This document shows, one piece after another, positions 50,130 through 60,000 of a stretch of DNA of 64,000 nucleotides. Origin of the DNA: Amycolatopsis mediterranei. GTDB taxonomy: Bacteria > Actinomycetota > Actinomycetes > Mycobacteriales > Pseudonocardiaceae. The notes beneath the pieces were generated by a model. It was not told the DNA's origin. It saw only the letters and a list, made by a program, of their open reading frames with translations, and did no database searches. The DNA is taken from NCBI RefSeq assembly GCF_026017845.1, contig NZ_CP100416.1, positions 8,977,712 through 9,041,711 on the forward strand. Direction: 5' to 3'. The stretch's first letter is position 1. Each line of letters starts with the position of its first letter. A program made the translations under genes and the position numbers.

Positions 50130-52301
50130 TTATTCGTAGATCTCGCCCTTGGCGGCCTTCTCCACCAGCGAAGCCGGCGGCTCGAAGTGGTCGCCGTACC
50201 GGGCGGCCAGCTCGCGGGACCGGTCGACGAAGCCCTGCAGGCCACCCTCGTACTGGTTGATGTACTGGATGACGCCGCCCGTCCAGGCCGGGAAGCCGAT
50301 GCCGAAGATCGAGCCGATGTTGGCGTCGGCCACCGACGTCAGCACACCCTCGTCGAAGCACTTGACCGTCTCGAGCGCCTCGGCGAAGAGCATCCGCTCC
50401 TTGAGGTCCTCGAACGGCACCTCGGCCGAGCCCGACTTGAACGCGTCACGCAGCCCCGGCCACAGCCCGGTGCGCTTGCCGTTTTCGTCGTACTCGTAGA
50501 AGCCCGCGCCCGTCGACCGGCCCTTGCGGTCGAACTCCTCGACCATCCGGTCGATCACGGACTCCGACGCGTGCGCCTTCCACGTGCCGCCCGCGGCCTC
50601 GACCGCCTCGCGGGTCTCCTTGCGGATCTTGCGCGGCAGGGTCAGCGTCAGCTCGTCCATCAGCTGCAGCGGCGGCGCCGGGTAGCCCGCCTGCGCACCC
50701 GCCTGCTCGATCGACGCCGGCTCGACACCCTCGCCCAGCGCGGCGACGGCCTCGTTGATGAACGTGCCGATCACCCGCGAGGTGAAGAAGCCGCGGCTGT
50801 CGTTGACGACGATCGGGGTCTTCTTGATCTGCAGCGTGTAGTCGAAGACCTTGGCCAGCGTGGCCGGCGACGTCTTCTCACCGCAGATGATCTCGACCAG
50901 CGGCATCTTGTCCACCGGCGAGAAGAAGTGGATCCCGATGAAGTCCTCGGTCCGCTGCACGCCCTCGGCGAGCGTGGTGATCGGCAGGGTCGAGGTGTTG
51001 GAACCCAGCACCGCGTCGGCGTTGACGACGCTTTCGATCTCGCCGAACACCTTGTGCTTCAGCTCGACGCTCTCGAAGACGGCCTCGATGACGAAGTCGA
51101 CGCCCGCGAAGTCGGCCGGGTCACCGGTCGGCTTGATCTTCGCCAGCAGTGCGTCCGACTTCTCCTGCGTGGTCTTGCCGCGCGAGAGGGCCTTCTCCTC
51201 GAGCTTGACCGCGTAGCTCTTGCCCTTTTCGGCCGCCTCGAGCGAGACGTCCTTGAGGACGACGTCGATACCGGCCTTCGCCGACACGTACGCGATCGCG
51301 GCACCCATCATCCCGGCGCCGAGCACACCCACCTTCTTCGCGGTGTACTTCTCGAAGCCGTCGGGCCGCGAGCCGCCGGAGTTGATGGTCTGCAGGTCGA
51401 AGAAGAACGCCTTCGTCATGTTCTTCGAGACCTGGCCGGTGGCGAGGTGGATGAAGTAGCGCGTCTCGATCTGGAGCGCGGTGTCGACGTCGACCTGCGC
51501 GCCCTCGATCGCGGCGGCCAGGATCGCCCGCGGCGCCGGCATGTTCGCGCCCTTGATCTGCTTGCGCAGGTTCGCCGGGAACGCCGGCAGGTTGGCCGCG
51601 AAGCTCGGGTTCGACGGGGTGCCGCCGGGGATCTTGTAGCCCTTGACGTCCCACGGCTGCACGCCGCCCTCGGGGTTCGCCTTGATCCACGCCTTCGCGG
51701 CGGGAACGAGCTCTTCAACCGAACCGACGAGTTCGTGCACCAGGCCGAGCTCGAGCGCCTTGGCCGGGCGGTGCCGCTGGCCCTGCAGCAGGACGTTCAG
51801 CAGCGCGCTCTGGATGCCGAGCAGCCGCACGGTGCGGACCACGCCACCGCCGCCGGGCAGCAGGCCCAGCGTCACCTCGGGCAAGCCGATCTGGCTGCCC
51901 TTGACGTCGGCGGCGATGCGGTGGTGCGTCGCCAGCGCGATCTCCAGGCCACCGCCGAGCGCGGCGCCGTTGATCGCCGCGACGACCGGCTTGCCGAGCT
52001 GCTCGATCCGGCGCATCTGCCCCTTCATCAGGGAGCTGCCCTCGGTCAGCTCGGCCGCGTGCTCGGGCTTCGCCTGGATCAGGTCGTTCAGGTCGCCGCC
52101 GGCGAAGAACGTCTTCTTGGCGGACGTGATGACGACGCCGGTGATGGAGTCCTTCTCGGCCTCCAGGCGGTCGACGGTGACGCCCAGCGACTCGCGGAAG
52201 GCGGCGTTCATCGTGTTCGCCGACTGGTTCGGGTCGTCCAGGGTCAGGGTGACGATGCCGTCGGAGTCCTGGTCCCAGCGGATGGTCTTGCTCTCGGCCA
52301 T
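50130..52301 (-). CDS. fadJ: 3-hydroxyacyl-CoA dehydrogenase / enoyl-CoA hydratase
   Basis: Encodes 723 residues, the alpha subunit type of the fatty acid beta-oxidation complex. The crotonase domain (1-200) has FFAGGDLNDL and NGAALGGGLEIALATHHRIA with the oxyanion glycines and catalytic Glu in LPEVTLGLLPGGGG. The dehydrogenase domain starts with VGVLGAGMMGAAIAYVSA near residue 325 and has the catalytic HFFSP segment (IGIHFFSPVDKMPLVEII). Located 8 bases after the thiolase stop. Confidence 0.93.
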   Translation of the reverse strand: MAESKTIRWDQDSDGIVTLTLDDPNQSANTMNAAFRESLGVTVDRLEAEKDSITGVVITSAKKTFFAGGDLNDLIQAKPEHAAELTEGSSLMKGQMRRIEQLGKPVVAAINGAALGGGLEIALATHHRIAADVKGSQIGLPEVTLGLLPGGGGVVRTVRLLGIQSALLNVLLQGQRHRPAKALELGLVHELVGSVEELVPAAKAWIKANPEGGVQPWDVKGYKIPGGTPSNPSFAANLPAFPANLRKQIKGANMPAPRAILAAAIEGAQVDVDTALQIETRYFIHLATGQVSKNMTKAFFFDLQTINSGGSRPDGFEKYTAKKVGVLGAGMMGAAIAYVSAKAGIDVVLKDVSLEAAEKGKSYAVKLEEKALSRGKTTQEKSDALLAKIKPTGDPADFAGVDFVIEAVFESVELKHKVFGEIESVVNADAVLGSNTSTLPITTLAEGVQRTEDFIGIHFFSPVDKMPLVEIICGEKTSPATLAKVFDYTLQIKKTPIVVNDSRGFFTSRVIGTFINEAVAALGEGVEPASIEQAGAQAGYPAPPLQLMDELTLTLPRKIRKETREAVEAAGGTWKAHASESVIDRMVEEFDRKGRSTGAGFYEYDENGKRTGLWPGLRDAFKSGSAEVPFEDLKERMLFAEALETVKCFDEGVLTSVADANIGSIFGIGFPAWTGGVIQYINQYEGGLQGFVDRSRELAARYGDHFEPPASLVEKAAKGEIYE

Positions 52302-52309
52302 TGTGGTCC

Positions 52310-53521
52310 TCACACCCGCTCGATGATGGTCGCGACGCCCATGCCGCCGCCGATGCACAGGGTCACCAGGGCGCGGCGCGCCTGGCGGCGTTCGAGCTCG
52401 TCGACCACGGTGCCGACCAGCATCGCGCCGGTGGCGCCGAGCGGGTGGCCCATGGCGATCGCGCCGCCGTTGACGTTGACCTTCTCCTCGTCGAGGTGCA
52501 GGTCCTTGATCCACTTGAGCACGACGGAGGCGAACGCCTCGTTGAGCTCCCACAGGTCGATGTCCTCGGGCTTGAGGCCCGCGGTCTTCAGCACCTTTTC
52601 GGTGGCCGGCGTGGGGCCGGTGAGCATGATCGTCGGCTCGGAGCCGATCGACGCGGTCGCCACGATCCGGGCGCGCGGCGTGAGCCCGAAGGTCTTGCCG
52701 ATCTGCTCGGAGCCGACGAGCACCAGCGCGGCGCCGTCGACGATGCCGGAGGAGTTGCCACCGGTGTGGACGTGGTTGATCTTCTCGACCGAGTGGTACT
52801 TCTGCAGCGCCACGGCGTCGAAGCCGCCCAGCTCGCCGATGCCGGCGAAGGCGGGCTTGAGCTTGCCGAGGCCCTCGATCGTGGAGCCGGGGCGACGGTG
52901 CTCGTCGTGGTCCAGGACCGTGACGCCGTTGATGTCCTTGACCGGCACGACGGACTTGGCGAAGTAGCCACCGGACCAGGCTGCCTCGGCGCGGTCCTGC
53001 GAGCGGACGGCCCAGCGGTCGACGTCCTCGCGGGAGAAGCCCTCGATGGTCGCGATCAGGTCGGCGCCGGTGCCCTGCGGGACGATGTAGTTGTCGTAGG
53101 CGGTGGCCGGGTCCATGAACAACGCGCCGCCGTCGGAGCCCATCGGCACCCGCGACATCGACTCGACGCCACCGGCGATGATCAGGTTGTCCCAGCCGGA
53201 GCGGACCTTCTGCGCGGCGGTGTTGGTGGCTTCCAGGCCGGAGGCGCAGAAGCGGTTGAGCTGCACGCCGGCGACGGTGTCGGGCAGGCCGGCGTTCAGC
53301 GCGGCGGTGCGCGCGATGACGGCGCCCTGCTCGCCGACCGGCGAGACGACGCCGAGTACGACGTCGTCGATCACCGCGGGGTCGAGGTTCGGGTGGCGGA
53401 CCTTCAGTTCGTTGATCAGGCCGACCACCAGGTCGACCGGCTTGGTGCCGTGCAGGGCACCGCCCTTGTTCTTGCCGCGAGGCGTGCGGATCGCCTCGTA
53501 GATGTAGGCCTCGCTACTCAC
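52310..53521 (-). CDS. fadA: acetyl-CoA C-acyltransferase (thiolase)
   Basis: Encodes 403 residues. The acyl-accepting Cys92 is in NRFCASGLEATN; the C-terminal histidine and cysteine are in NGGAIAMGHPLGATGA and TLCIGGGMG. NEAF (ELNEAFAS) is present. It performs the last step of beta-oxidation with the FadJ partner downstream. The GTG start has AGGAGATG upstream. Confidence 0.93.
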   Translation of the reverse strand: MSSEAYIYEAIRTPRGKNKGGALHGTKPVDLVVGLINELKVRHPNLDPAVIDDVVLGVVSPVGEQGAVIARTAALNAGLPDTVAGVQLNRFCASGLEATNTAAQKVRSGWDNLIIAGGVESMSRVPMGSDGGALFMDPATAYDNYIVPQGTGADLIATIEGFSREDVDRWAVRSQDRAEAAWSGGYFAKSVVPVKDINGVTVLDHDEHRRPGSTIEGLGKLKPAFAGIGELGGFDAVALQKYHSVEKINHVHTGGNSSGIVDGAALVLVGSEQIGKTFGLTPRARIVATASIGSEPTIMLTGPTPATEKVLKTAGLKPEDIDLWELNEAFASVVLKWIKDLHLDEEKVNVNGGAIAMGHPLGATGAMLVGTVVDELERRQARRALVTLCIGGGMGVATIIERV

Positions 53522-53586
53522 TGAACATCTCCTCGCGAGCTGTCGGACGTCGTCGTGCCGTGGCCGATGATACCGGCCAGTAGGGC

Positions 53587-53598
53587 TAATGGCCATTA
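53587..53598. promoter_or_regulatory. TAATGGCCATTA palindrome, operator candidate
   Basis: A perfect 12-base palindrome lies between fadA (66 bases from its start) and the divergent TetR-type regulator (72 bases). AT-rich relative to its surroundings and placed for control of both genes. Confidence 0.55.
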
Positions 53599-53669
53599 AC
53601 ATATCGCCGGATAACCCCATGGTGTCAATGGGTTGCAGGTGTGCCATCAGCCGCTATCGTTCACTCACC

Positions 53670-54848
53670 ATGACCGACGTCGAACGCAGCTCGCGCCCCC
53701 GCGACCGCAAGGCCCAGCTGGCCGCGGTGGCGGCGGAGCTGTTTCGCGCCCGCGGCTTCCCGGGGGTGTCGATCAAGGACATCGCGGACGCGGCGGGGGT
53801 GACGGGCCCGGCGTTGTACCGGCACTTCGCGGACAAGCAGGCCATCCTGGCGTACGTGGTCCTGAGCGGCTTCGACGATCTGGAGGAGGCGACGGCTTCG
53901 GCGCTTTCGGACTCGGTTCCCACGTCTGACCAGCTGGAATCCCTGCTGAGCCGGCTCGCCACCCAGGCCGTCGAACGTCGTGAGATCGCGGCGCTCTGGC
54001 GCTGGGAAGGCCGGCACCTGCCGAAGGAGGACCAGCGCGAGATCGCCCGCCGGTCGGCGCTGGCACTGGCGGCGTGGTCGAAGGCTCTGCTGGCCCGGCG
54101 CCCGGATTTACCGGCCGAAGACGCCGAGCTGCTCTGCTGGGCAGCGCTGTCGGTGTTCGGCAGCGTGTCGGTCCACCACACGTCGGTGGCCCGCCGCCGC
54201 TTCGCTCAACTGCTGGTCGAGCTGGCGCTCGATGTGCTGAACGCCACACTGCCCTCGCCGTCTTCCGTGCCCGAGCCGCCTTCCCTGCGGCTGGGCACCC
54301 CGTCCCGCCGGGAGCAGGTGCTGGCGGAGGCAACGGCCCTGTTCGCCCACCGAGGCTTCCACGACGTGAGCATGGAGGACATCGGAGCGGCGGCGGGCAT
54401 AGCGGGCCCGAGCGTGTACCGCCACTTCCCCAGCAAGGCGGCCCTGATGGTGGCCATCGGCCACCGGGCGGCGGACAGGCTGGCACTGGCGGCGGAGCGG
54501 GCCCTCCAGGCCCCGGACGAGCGCTCGGCACTCCAGCGCTTGGCGGCGTCCTACGTGCACACGATCCTGCACACGCCGGAACTGCTGGTGTCGTTCTCCG
54601 CGGACCGCGTGACGATGCCCGACCGCGACAAGGCGGATCTGCTGCGGGTTCAGCGTGATTACGTCGCCCAGTGGGTGACGCTGCTGTCGGCGGTGCGCCC
54701 TTCGCTGCCGGCACGCGAAGCGAAGATCACCGTCCACGCGGCGCTGACCATCGCGAACGACTTGGCCCGGACACGCCGTGTCGCGTCGAGGCCACACTTC
54801 GAGGCGGAGCTGACGACATTGCTGCACACGGTCCTCGGCGTCTCCTGA
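53670..54848 (+). CDS. TetR regulator with two HTH units in one chain
   Basis: Encodes 392 residues, twice the usual TetR length. The first TetR_N domain is at about 12-58 (LFRARGFPGVSIKDIADAAG, then ALYRHFADKQAIL); a helical ligand-type region follows. A second TetR_N domain occurs near 210-257 (LFAHRGFHDVSMEDIGAAAG, then SVYRHFPSKAALM) with its own C-terminal region. It is a tandem fusion. Divergent to fadA, so it probably controls fatty-acid oxidation. Confidence 0.88.
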   Translation: MTDVERSSRPRDRKAQLAAVAAELFRARGFPGVSIKDIADAAGVTGPALYRHFADKQAILAYVVLSGFDDLEEATASALSDSVPTSDQLESLLSRLATQAVERREIAALWRWEGRHLPKEDQREIARRSALALAAWSKALLARRPDLPAEDAELLCWAALSVFGSVSVHHTSVARRRFAQLLVELALDVLNATLPSPSSVPEPPSLRLGTPSRREQVLAEATALFAHRGFHDVSMEDIGAAAGIAGPSVYRHFPSKAALMVAIGHRAADRLALAAERALQAPDERSALQRLAASYVHTILHTPELLVSFSADRVTMPDRDKADLLRVQRDYVAQWVTLLSAVRPSLPAREAKITVHAALTIANDLARTRRVASRPHFEAELTTLLHTVLGVS

Positions 54849-54958
54849 ACCCAAACGCAGATCAGTTCACTACCTTCCGCCCTTCCTGCCAGGCCCGCCG
54901 GTCAGGCATCATTGACGTGGCGACTCGGCCGTTTTCCGTTCGTGAGTGAGGATGGGAC

Positions 54959-55141
54959 ATGAACACAGTTCTCGAACACGCGAGCCCGGGCGCACCACTA
55001 GTCGATTTGAGTGCTGTGCCGCTCAGCGCGCTGCGCACCATGAACAGCCCGGAGCTGCAACGCGCCCTGCGCCGTGTGGTCGACCAATCGGCGGCTCCGC
55101 AGTTCTGCGATCAGAAGGCCGACAACAGCTGGCACCACTAG
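54959..55141 (+). CDS. RiPP precursor-like peptide with FxsA-type leader
   Basis: Encodes 60 residues. The segment LVDLSAVPLSALRTMNSPE then LQRALRRVVDQ matches the leader pattern of FxSxx-COOH precursors (D-L-S-x-x-P-L-x-x-L ... L-x-x-ALRRVV). The C-terminal 15-17 residues, PQFCDQKADNSWHH, lack the FxSxx-COOH end, with one Cys, Asp, Asn, Trp and two terminal His as possible sites. GAGGATGG precedes the ATG. The HExxH gene starts 10 bases after its stop, so enzyme and substrate pairing is inferred from context. Confidence 0.7.
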   Translation: MNTVLEHASPGAPLVDLSAVPLSALRTMNSPELQRALRRVVDQSAAPQFCDQKADNSWHH

Positions 55142-55151
55142 TTGTGACGTC

Positions 55152-57065
55152 ATGCCAGCGGGCCAGAAGCAGATGACACCGGGCGAACTGCCGGTCCACC
55201 GGATCGGGACGGCGGATTTCGACGCCATCGCGAACGGAACAGGCGATATCGCCGCTCTGCGGCTGCTGCGCGAAGCGGAACGCAGCAGGAGATTGCTTCT
55301 CGTGCGCGCGATCACCGACCTCGTCGCGAAGGATCCGGTGGCGCGCGGGCCGCTCGCGCCCCCGGACGAAGCCTGGGACCTGCTGGCCAGGGCGCAGAAC
55401 TCGGCTCCCGAGGCCGTCGACCTCCTGCTCGGCCACCCGTACACCGGCACGTGGGCGGGTTATACGATCCGGTTGCTGCGTAGGCAGATCACCGGTGTCT
55501 GCCCGCTCTGGACGCACACCGGCCACCTGCACGCCCTCGCGGCCGCGGCGGCGATCCGCGCCGGCCTCGACTTCACCGCAACCATCCCGGTCTGGGCCAG
55601 CACCGCGATGCTCCCCGGCCTCGGGGTGGCCCGGTTCCAGGACGGCTCCGAATGTCGCGACAACCGCGGCTTAGCCACGGGCCGGGACTTCCGCTACCCG
55701 GAACCACCGGAAACCTACATGGTTGCCGAGGTGCGCCGGACTGGGACCGTCCTGGAACTGGACAACGGCCGTCAGATCGTCCGGGTGCCTGCCGACCCGG
55801 CGACGGACGGACCCGGCTGGTGGGGTTTGCGCCAAGTGACGGCTGTTTCCGGTGACCGCGTGCTGTCCCTATGCCTCGACGACCTCGATCCGTACCGTGG
55901 TTCCTTCGAACCCGTGCTCCCTCAACGCCTTCCGGCGGACGAGCTGGAGAACTGGAGGCACCTGCTCGACGAGGCCTGGCGGCTGATCGTCCGCTGCCTG
56001 CCCGACACGGCGGACGCGTTCCCGATCGGGTTCAGTTCTCTCGTGCCGCGGCCGATGCAGCCGTTCCGCACCACCAGTGCGTCGAGTGGAGAGGCCTTCG
56101 GCAGCGCCGTCATTTCCCGCCCCGCCGACGGCGCGTCGCTTGCCGCGTCACTGGTGCACGAGTTCCAGCACAACCGGCTCAGCGGGTTGATGCACCTGCG
56201 GCAGCTGCACGGGGACGACCCCACCGAACGGTTTTACACCGCCTGGCGCGACGACCCTCGACCGGTCGGCGGCGTTTTCCAAGGTGTGTATGCCTTTTTC
56301 GGCGTCACGGCGTTCTGGCGAGCACTCGCCCGGCTCGAAGGTGAACCGTTCCAACGGATCGCCCATTTCGAATTCGCCTACTGGCGGCAAGCCGTTTGGC
56401 AGGTCTTGGAGGTGCTCCGGGCCGATCCGTGGCTGACCGTCGATGGAGGGCGGTTCCTGCGCCGGATCGCCGAGAAACTCGGGCCGTGGCGGCGTGAGCC
56501 TGTGCCGACGTCCTCGGCGACCGCGGCGAGCGCGGCCCTGCTCGACCACTACGCCGGCTGGCGGCTGCGTCACCTGCGACCCGACGCGCTGGTCGTCCGG
56601 ACCTTGGCTGCGGCCTGGTCGGCCGGACGCCCTCGCCCGGCGCTTGGCTTCCTGCCCGACGCCGACCCGACGCCGGTTCCAGACGGCTTGTGGCACCACG
56701 CCCGCCTGGATCTGACCCGGCTTTCCCTCACCGATCCCATTGGATTCGTCCGGCGCTGGCAGGACGTGCCGGGAGCGACTTCGGCCGACTTCGCCTACGT
56801 TTCCGGTCAGTTCACTCAGGCGGCCGAGGGCTACCGGGCGGAGCTGTCCGCCGATCCGGACAGCCCGACGGCCTGGACAGGGCTGGGACTCGCGCTCTCC
56901 CGGGCCGTCACCGGGCCGGCCGGATCCGTGCTGTTGCACCAGCCCGAACTCGTCCGCGCCGTGCACCGCCGGCTGGCGGCCGGCGGTACCGCCCCGGACA
57001 CGCCGGACAAACTCGCGGGCTGGCTCGGCTGGCTGCGGACCGGCACCCGGCCGGCCCGCAGCTGA
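55152..57065 (+). CDS. HExxH-type putative peptide modification enzyme (2OG/iron peptide beta-hydroxylase family)
   Basis: Encodes 637 residues. The metal motif is HEFQH (His336-His340) in SLVHEFQHNRLSGLMHLRQL. This longer motif context defines the aKG-HExxH peptide beta-hydroxylase family often found with or fused to FxsB-type radical SAM enzymes. The C-terminal half (from about residue 540) is helical with TPR-like FAYVSGQFTQAAEGYRAELS. The likely substrate is the peptide encoded just upstream. The ATG at 55152 is the first good start, although its ribosome-binding site is weak. Confidence 0.75.
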   Translation: MPAGQKQMTPGELPVHRIGTADFDAIANGTGDIAALRLLREAERSRRLLLVRAITDLVAKDPVARGPLAPPDEAWDLLARAQNSAPEAVDLLLGHPYTGTWAGYTIRLLRRQITGVCPLWTHTGHLHALAAAAAIRAGLDFTATIPVWASTAMLPGLGVARFQDGSECRDNRGLATGRDFRYPEPPETYMVAEVRRTGTVLELDNGRQIVRVPADPATDGPGWWGLRQVTAVSGDRVLSLCLDDLDPYRGSFEPVLPQRLPADELENWRHLLDEAWRLIVRCLPDTADAFPIGFSSLVPRPMQPFRTTSASSGEAFGSAVISRPADGASLAASLVHEFQHNRLSGLMHLRQLHGDDPTERFYTAWRDDPRPVGGVFQGVYAFFGVTAFWRALARLEGEPFQRIAHFEFAYWRQAVWQVLEVLRADPWLTVDGGRFLRRIAEKLGPWRREPVPTSSATAASAALLDHYAGWRLRHLRPDALVVRTLAAAWSAGRPRPALGFLPDADPTPVPDGLWHHARLDLTRLSLTDPIGFVRRWQDVPGATSADFAYVSGQFTQAAEGYRAELSADPDSPTAWTGLGLALSRAVTGPAGSVLLHQPELVRAVHRRLAAGGTAPDTPDKLAGWLGWLRTGTRPARS

Positions 57066-57071
57066 CCGTCG

Positions 57072-60000
57072 TTACAGCGGCAGCGGGTCGATGTCACAGT
57101 CGGCGCGAACGCGCTTCGACGCGGCGATGGTTCCGGGATGTGAATCCTGCAGGACCAACCGGTACCGCGATAGAACATCGGCGTAGAGCCCTTCGGCTTC
57201 CTGGCGCTGCCCGGACTTATCGAGGTCGAGCGCCTGGTTCAGTGCTGCGGCGAGGGTTGTCGGATGATTCTTCCCCAGCACCCGCTCGGCTCGCGCCAGC
57301 ATGTCGGTTTCCAGCTTCAGGGCAGCCTCGGTTTCGCCGAGCGCCGACAGGTCGCTCGCCAGGTTGATCCCGCACAGCACCGCACTCGGGTGGTCCGGTC
57401 CGAGCACTTCGCGCAGCTGTTCCAGGGAACGCTCGTCCAGTTGTCGTGCCTCGGCGGCGTTTCCGAAGAGACGTAGCGTCACGGCCAAGTCGACTGCCGC
57501 GGCCACCGTGTGCGGGTGGTGTTCACCCAAGTTGCTCCGATAGCGTTCGTAGATCTGCTCACCCAGTTCCCGTGCGGAACGCAGCTCCTGCGCGTGGCGG
57601 AGGTCGATCGAGTACCCCAGTGCGCAGGCCATCACGTTGAAGTTGTCTTCGCCGTAGCGCACGCGGAACCGTTCCAGCACCTCTGCCGCCAGTTCCTTCG
57701 CCGCTTCGTGGTCGCCGGCCTTGCGCCGGGAGACCGCCAGGTAAGCCCTCCGGCGTAGGGTTTCCGCGTTGTCTTCGCCGAACAGTTCGCCGACGCGTTC
57801 AGCGAGTTTCTCGTTTTCCTTACGGGCCCAGACATAGTCACCGGCTTCCCGACGGTCGATGATGAGCCCCATCCATGAGCTCAACGTCTCCGCGTGGTCG
57901 TAGCCGAGAACTTCAGTTTGCCGCTGGTAGTTCGCTTCGTCCAGCTCGGCGGCTTCACGGTATTGGCCCGTCAAACGCAGGTTTGTGCAGTGAATCCGCG
58001 CCGCGCGCAGGGTAACCGGGTCGTCTTCACCGAAAAGCCCGTTGGCCTTGTGGTAGACGTCTTCAGTCAGGTCGCGGGACGCCAAGAAGTCGCCGCGCGC
58101 GGACAGGTCACCGGAAACCGCAATCTGGGCGGCGAGTGTCTCTTCACTGTTGTCACCGGAGAGTCGCCGACGCGTTTCAAGCAGTGTTTGGTTGATTTCC
58201 GCCGCATCGGCGTATTTGCCGGTAACCCAGTAGTAATAGCCCAGCCGCTCGGCAGCCTGCATCGTCTGCTCGTCGTCGGAGCCGAGCCGCTCGGTCCAGT
58301 CCTCATGCGCTGTTTTCGCGAGACGTAGTGCCTCGTCGTGGTCCCCCCACTGATACAGGTACCGCATCAGGTTGATCACGAGCTCGCGAACCCAGCGGTC
58401 GTCGCATTCGACGATCTCTGAAGGATATACATGCGGCAGTATTTCTTGATACCGCGGCCACTGCTTCGACGAAGTAGGATCTCCGGGGTCGCGTTTCGCG
58501 AGCAGAGAGTGAGCGCCGTGTCGCATCTCCGCCCGGTGCTGCGGGGTCATCCGGTCGCGGAGTACGATTTGCACCAAGCGGTGCAGCACAATCGAGTTGG
58601 TGCGATGGTCGATCTTCGCCAGGCTATATCGATTGATATCCCGGATAGCCCGCGCTAATTTCATCGGATCGCGAAGAGCCGTATCGATCTCGGGCAATAT
58701 TGAAATACTACCAACACCAGAGAAGAACGCTCGAGAAATCGGCTCCGGAGCGAAAAAGGCGCAGATCTGAAGAAGCTGGTGCGCCATAGGATTTCGCTTG
58801 CCCAACTCTTCGAAGGCAACGTTCCAAGCAGCGGCAACCGAAACCTCGTAGTCCGCAGGACTCGAAGTGTCGAGGATTTCCGCGACTTTCTCGTCAAACA
58901 AACGCAGGTATTCCTGCACCGGCATGCCGGTTTCGGCGCGCCAGGCGGCGGCCTGTTCGATCGCGAGCGGAAGGTCTCCAAGCCGTTCCGCCAACTGCTC
59001 GGCCTCGGCCACATCGATCTCCGGGCCGCGCCGACGCAGCAGCTCAACACTCTCCGCGCGCTCGAACACGGCAACTTCCAGCGGCCTGGCGACACTGGCC
59101 CACTCTGCGTTGCGAGAGGTGATGAGAATTTCTCCAGGGCCATTGGTGGGAAAGAATTGGCGGACCATCGCGACGTCTTCGGCCGAGTCGAAGACCAACA
59201 GCCAGCGTCGATAAGGCCTCCCGATCCGCAGCGCTTCGCGCACGGCTGGAATCGCCGTGTTCGCTTCACCGGAACCCGGGAGATTCAACGCCTGGGCGAG
59301 TTCGGTCAGGGCTACCCGAATCTGGGCCGCCTCAGTGGCAGAAATCCACCAAACAATATCGTATTCCCGGAGGTGACCATAGATATATTCGACGGCCATC
59401 TGTGTTTTGCCGATACCGCCCATACCATGCAGGGCCGACGGCAGGACGGCCGTCGTCCCGGACATGACCCGCTCGCTTAGTTCCCGGAGCAATTCCTGAC
59501 GTCCCGTAAAGTTGGGGTTCCGAGGCGGCACACTGCCCCAGACGAGCGGGACATCCTCGGCCGGACTGTCCCGGTGCTCGAGGGTAAAGATCGACCGATG
59601 GCCGGGCTGGGCGCCCCCGTCCCCGACCGCCAAACGCTCGAGCGACTCCGGGGCCCGGCGGACCTGATCGTCCACCGCCTCTCCGACGGTGGTGACTGCG
59701 GACGGGGAAGCCTCGGAAGGCGCGGGCACTTTGGCCATAGCATCGATCACCGGTTCACTATCATAGGAGGATGAATTTTTCTTACTAGAAGTACCTCGAT
59801 TTACCCCGGAAACAGCGGACGACACTGACACTGTCGCCGAATCGGGTGCCTTAGGGGAAAATTCACCCGAATGGTCACGCTCTTTCGAATGAAGGCGACT
59901 GGCACGAGAGGAATAAGGACCACTGAGGGCCTGCATTATCACTCGTTCGAGTGCAATATCGCGTACTGGAACCACCTGGGCGTCCGGGTCGCGCGTGGCA

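Noticed and set aside
54959..55141. Calling the peptide a canonical FxSxx-COOH (FxsA) precursor
   Set aside because: The leader fits but the C-terminal FxSxx pattern is absent, so only an FxsA-like leader is claimed.
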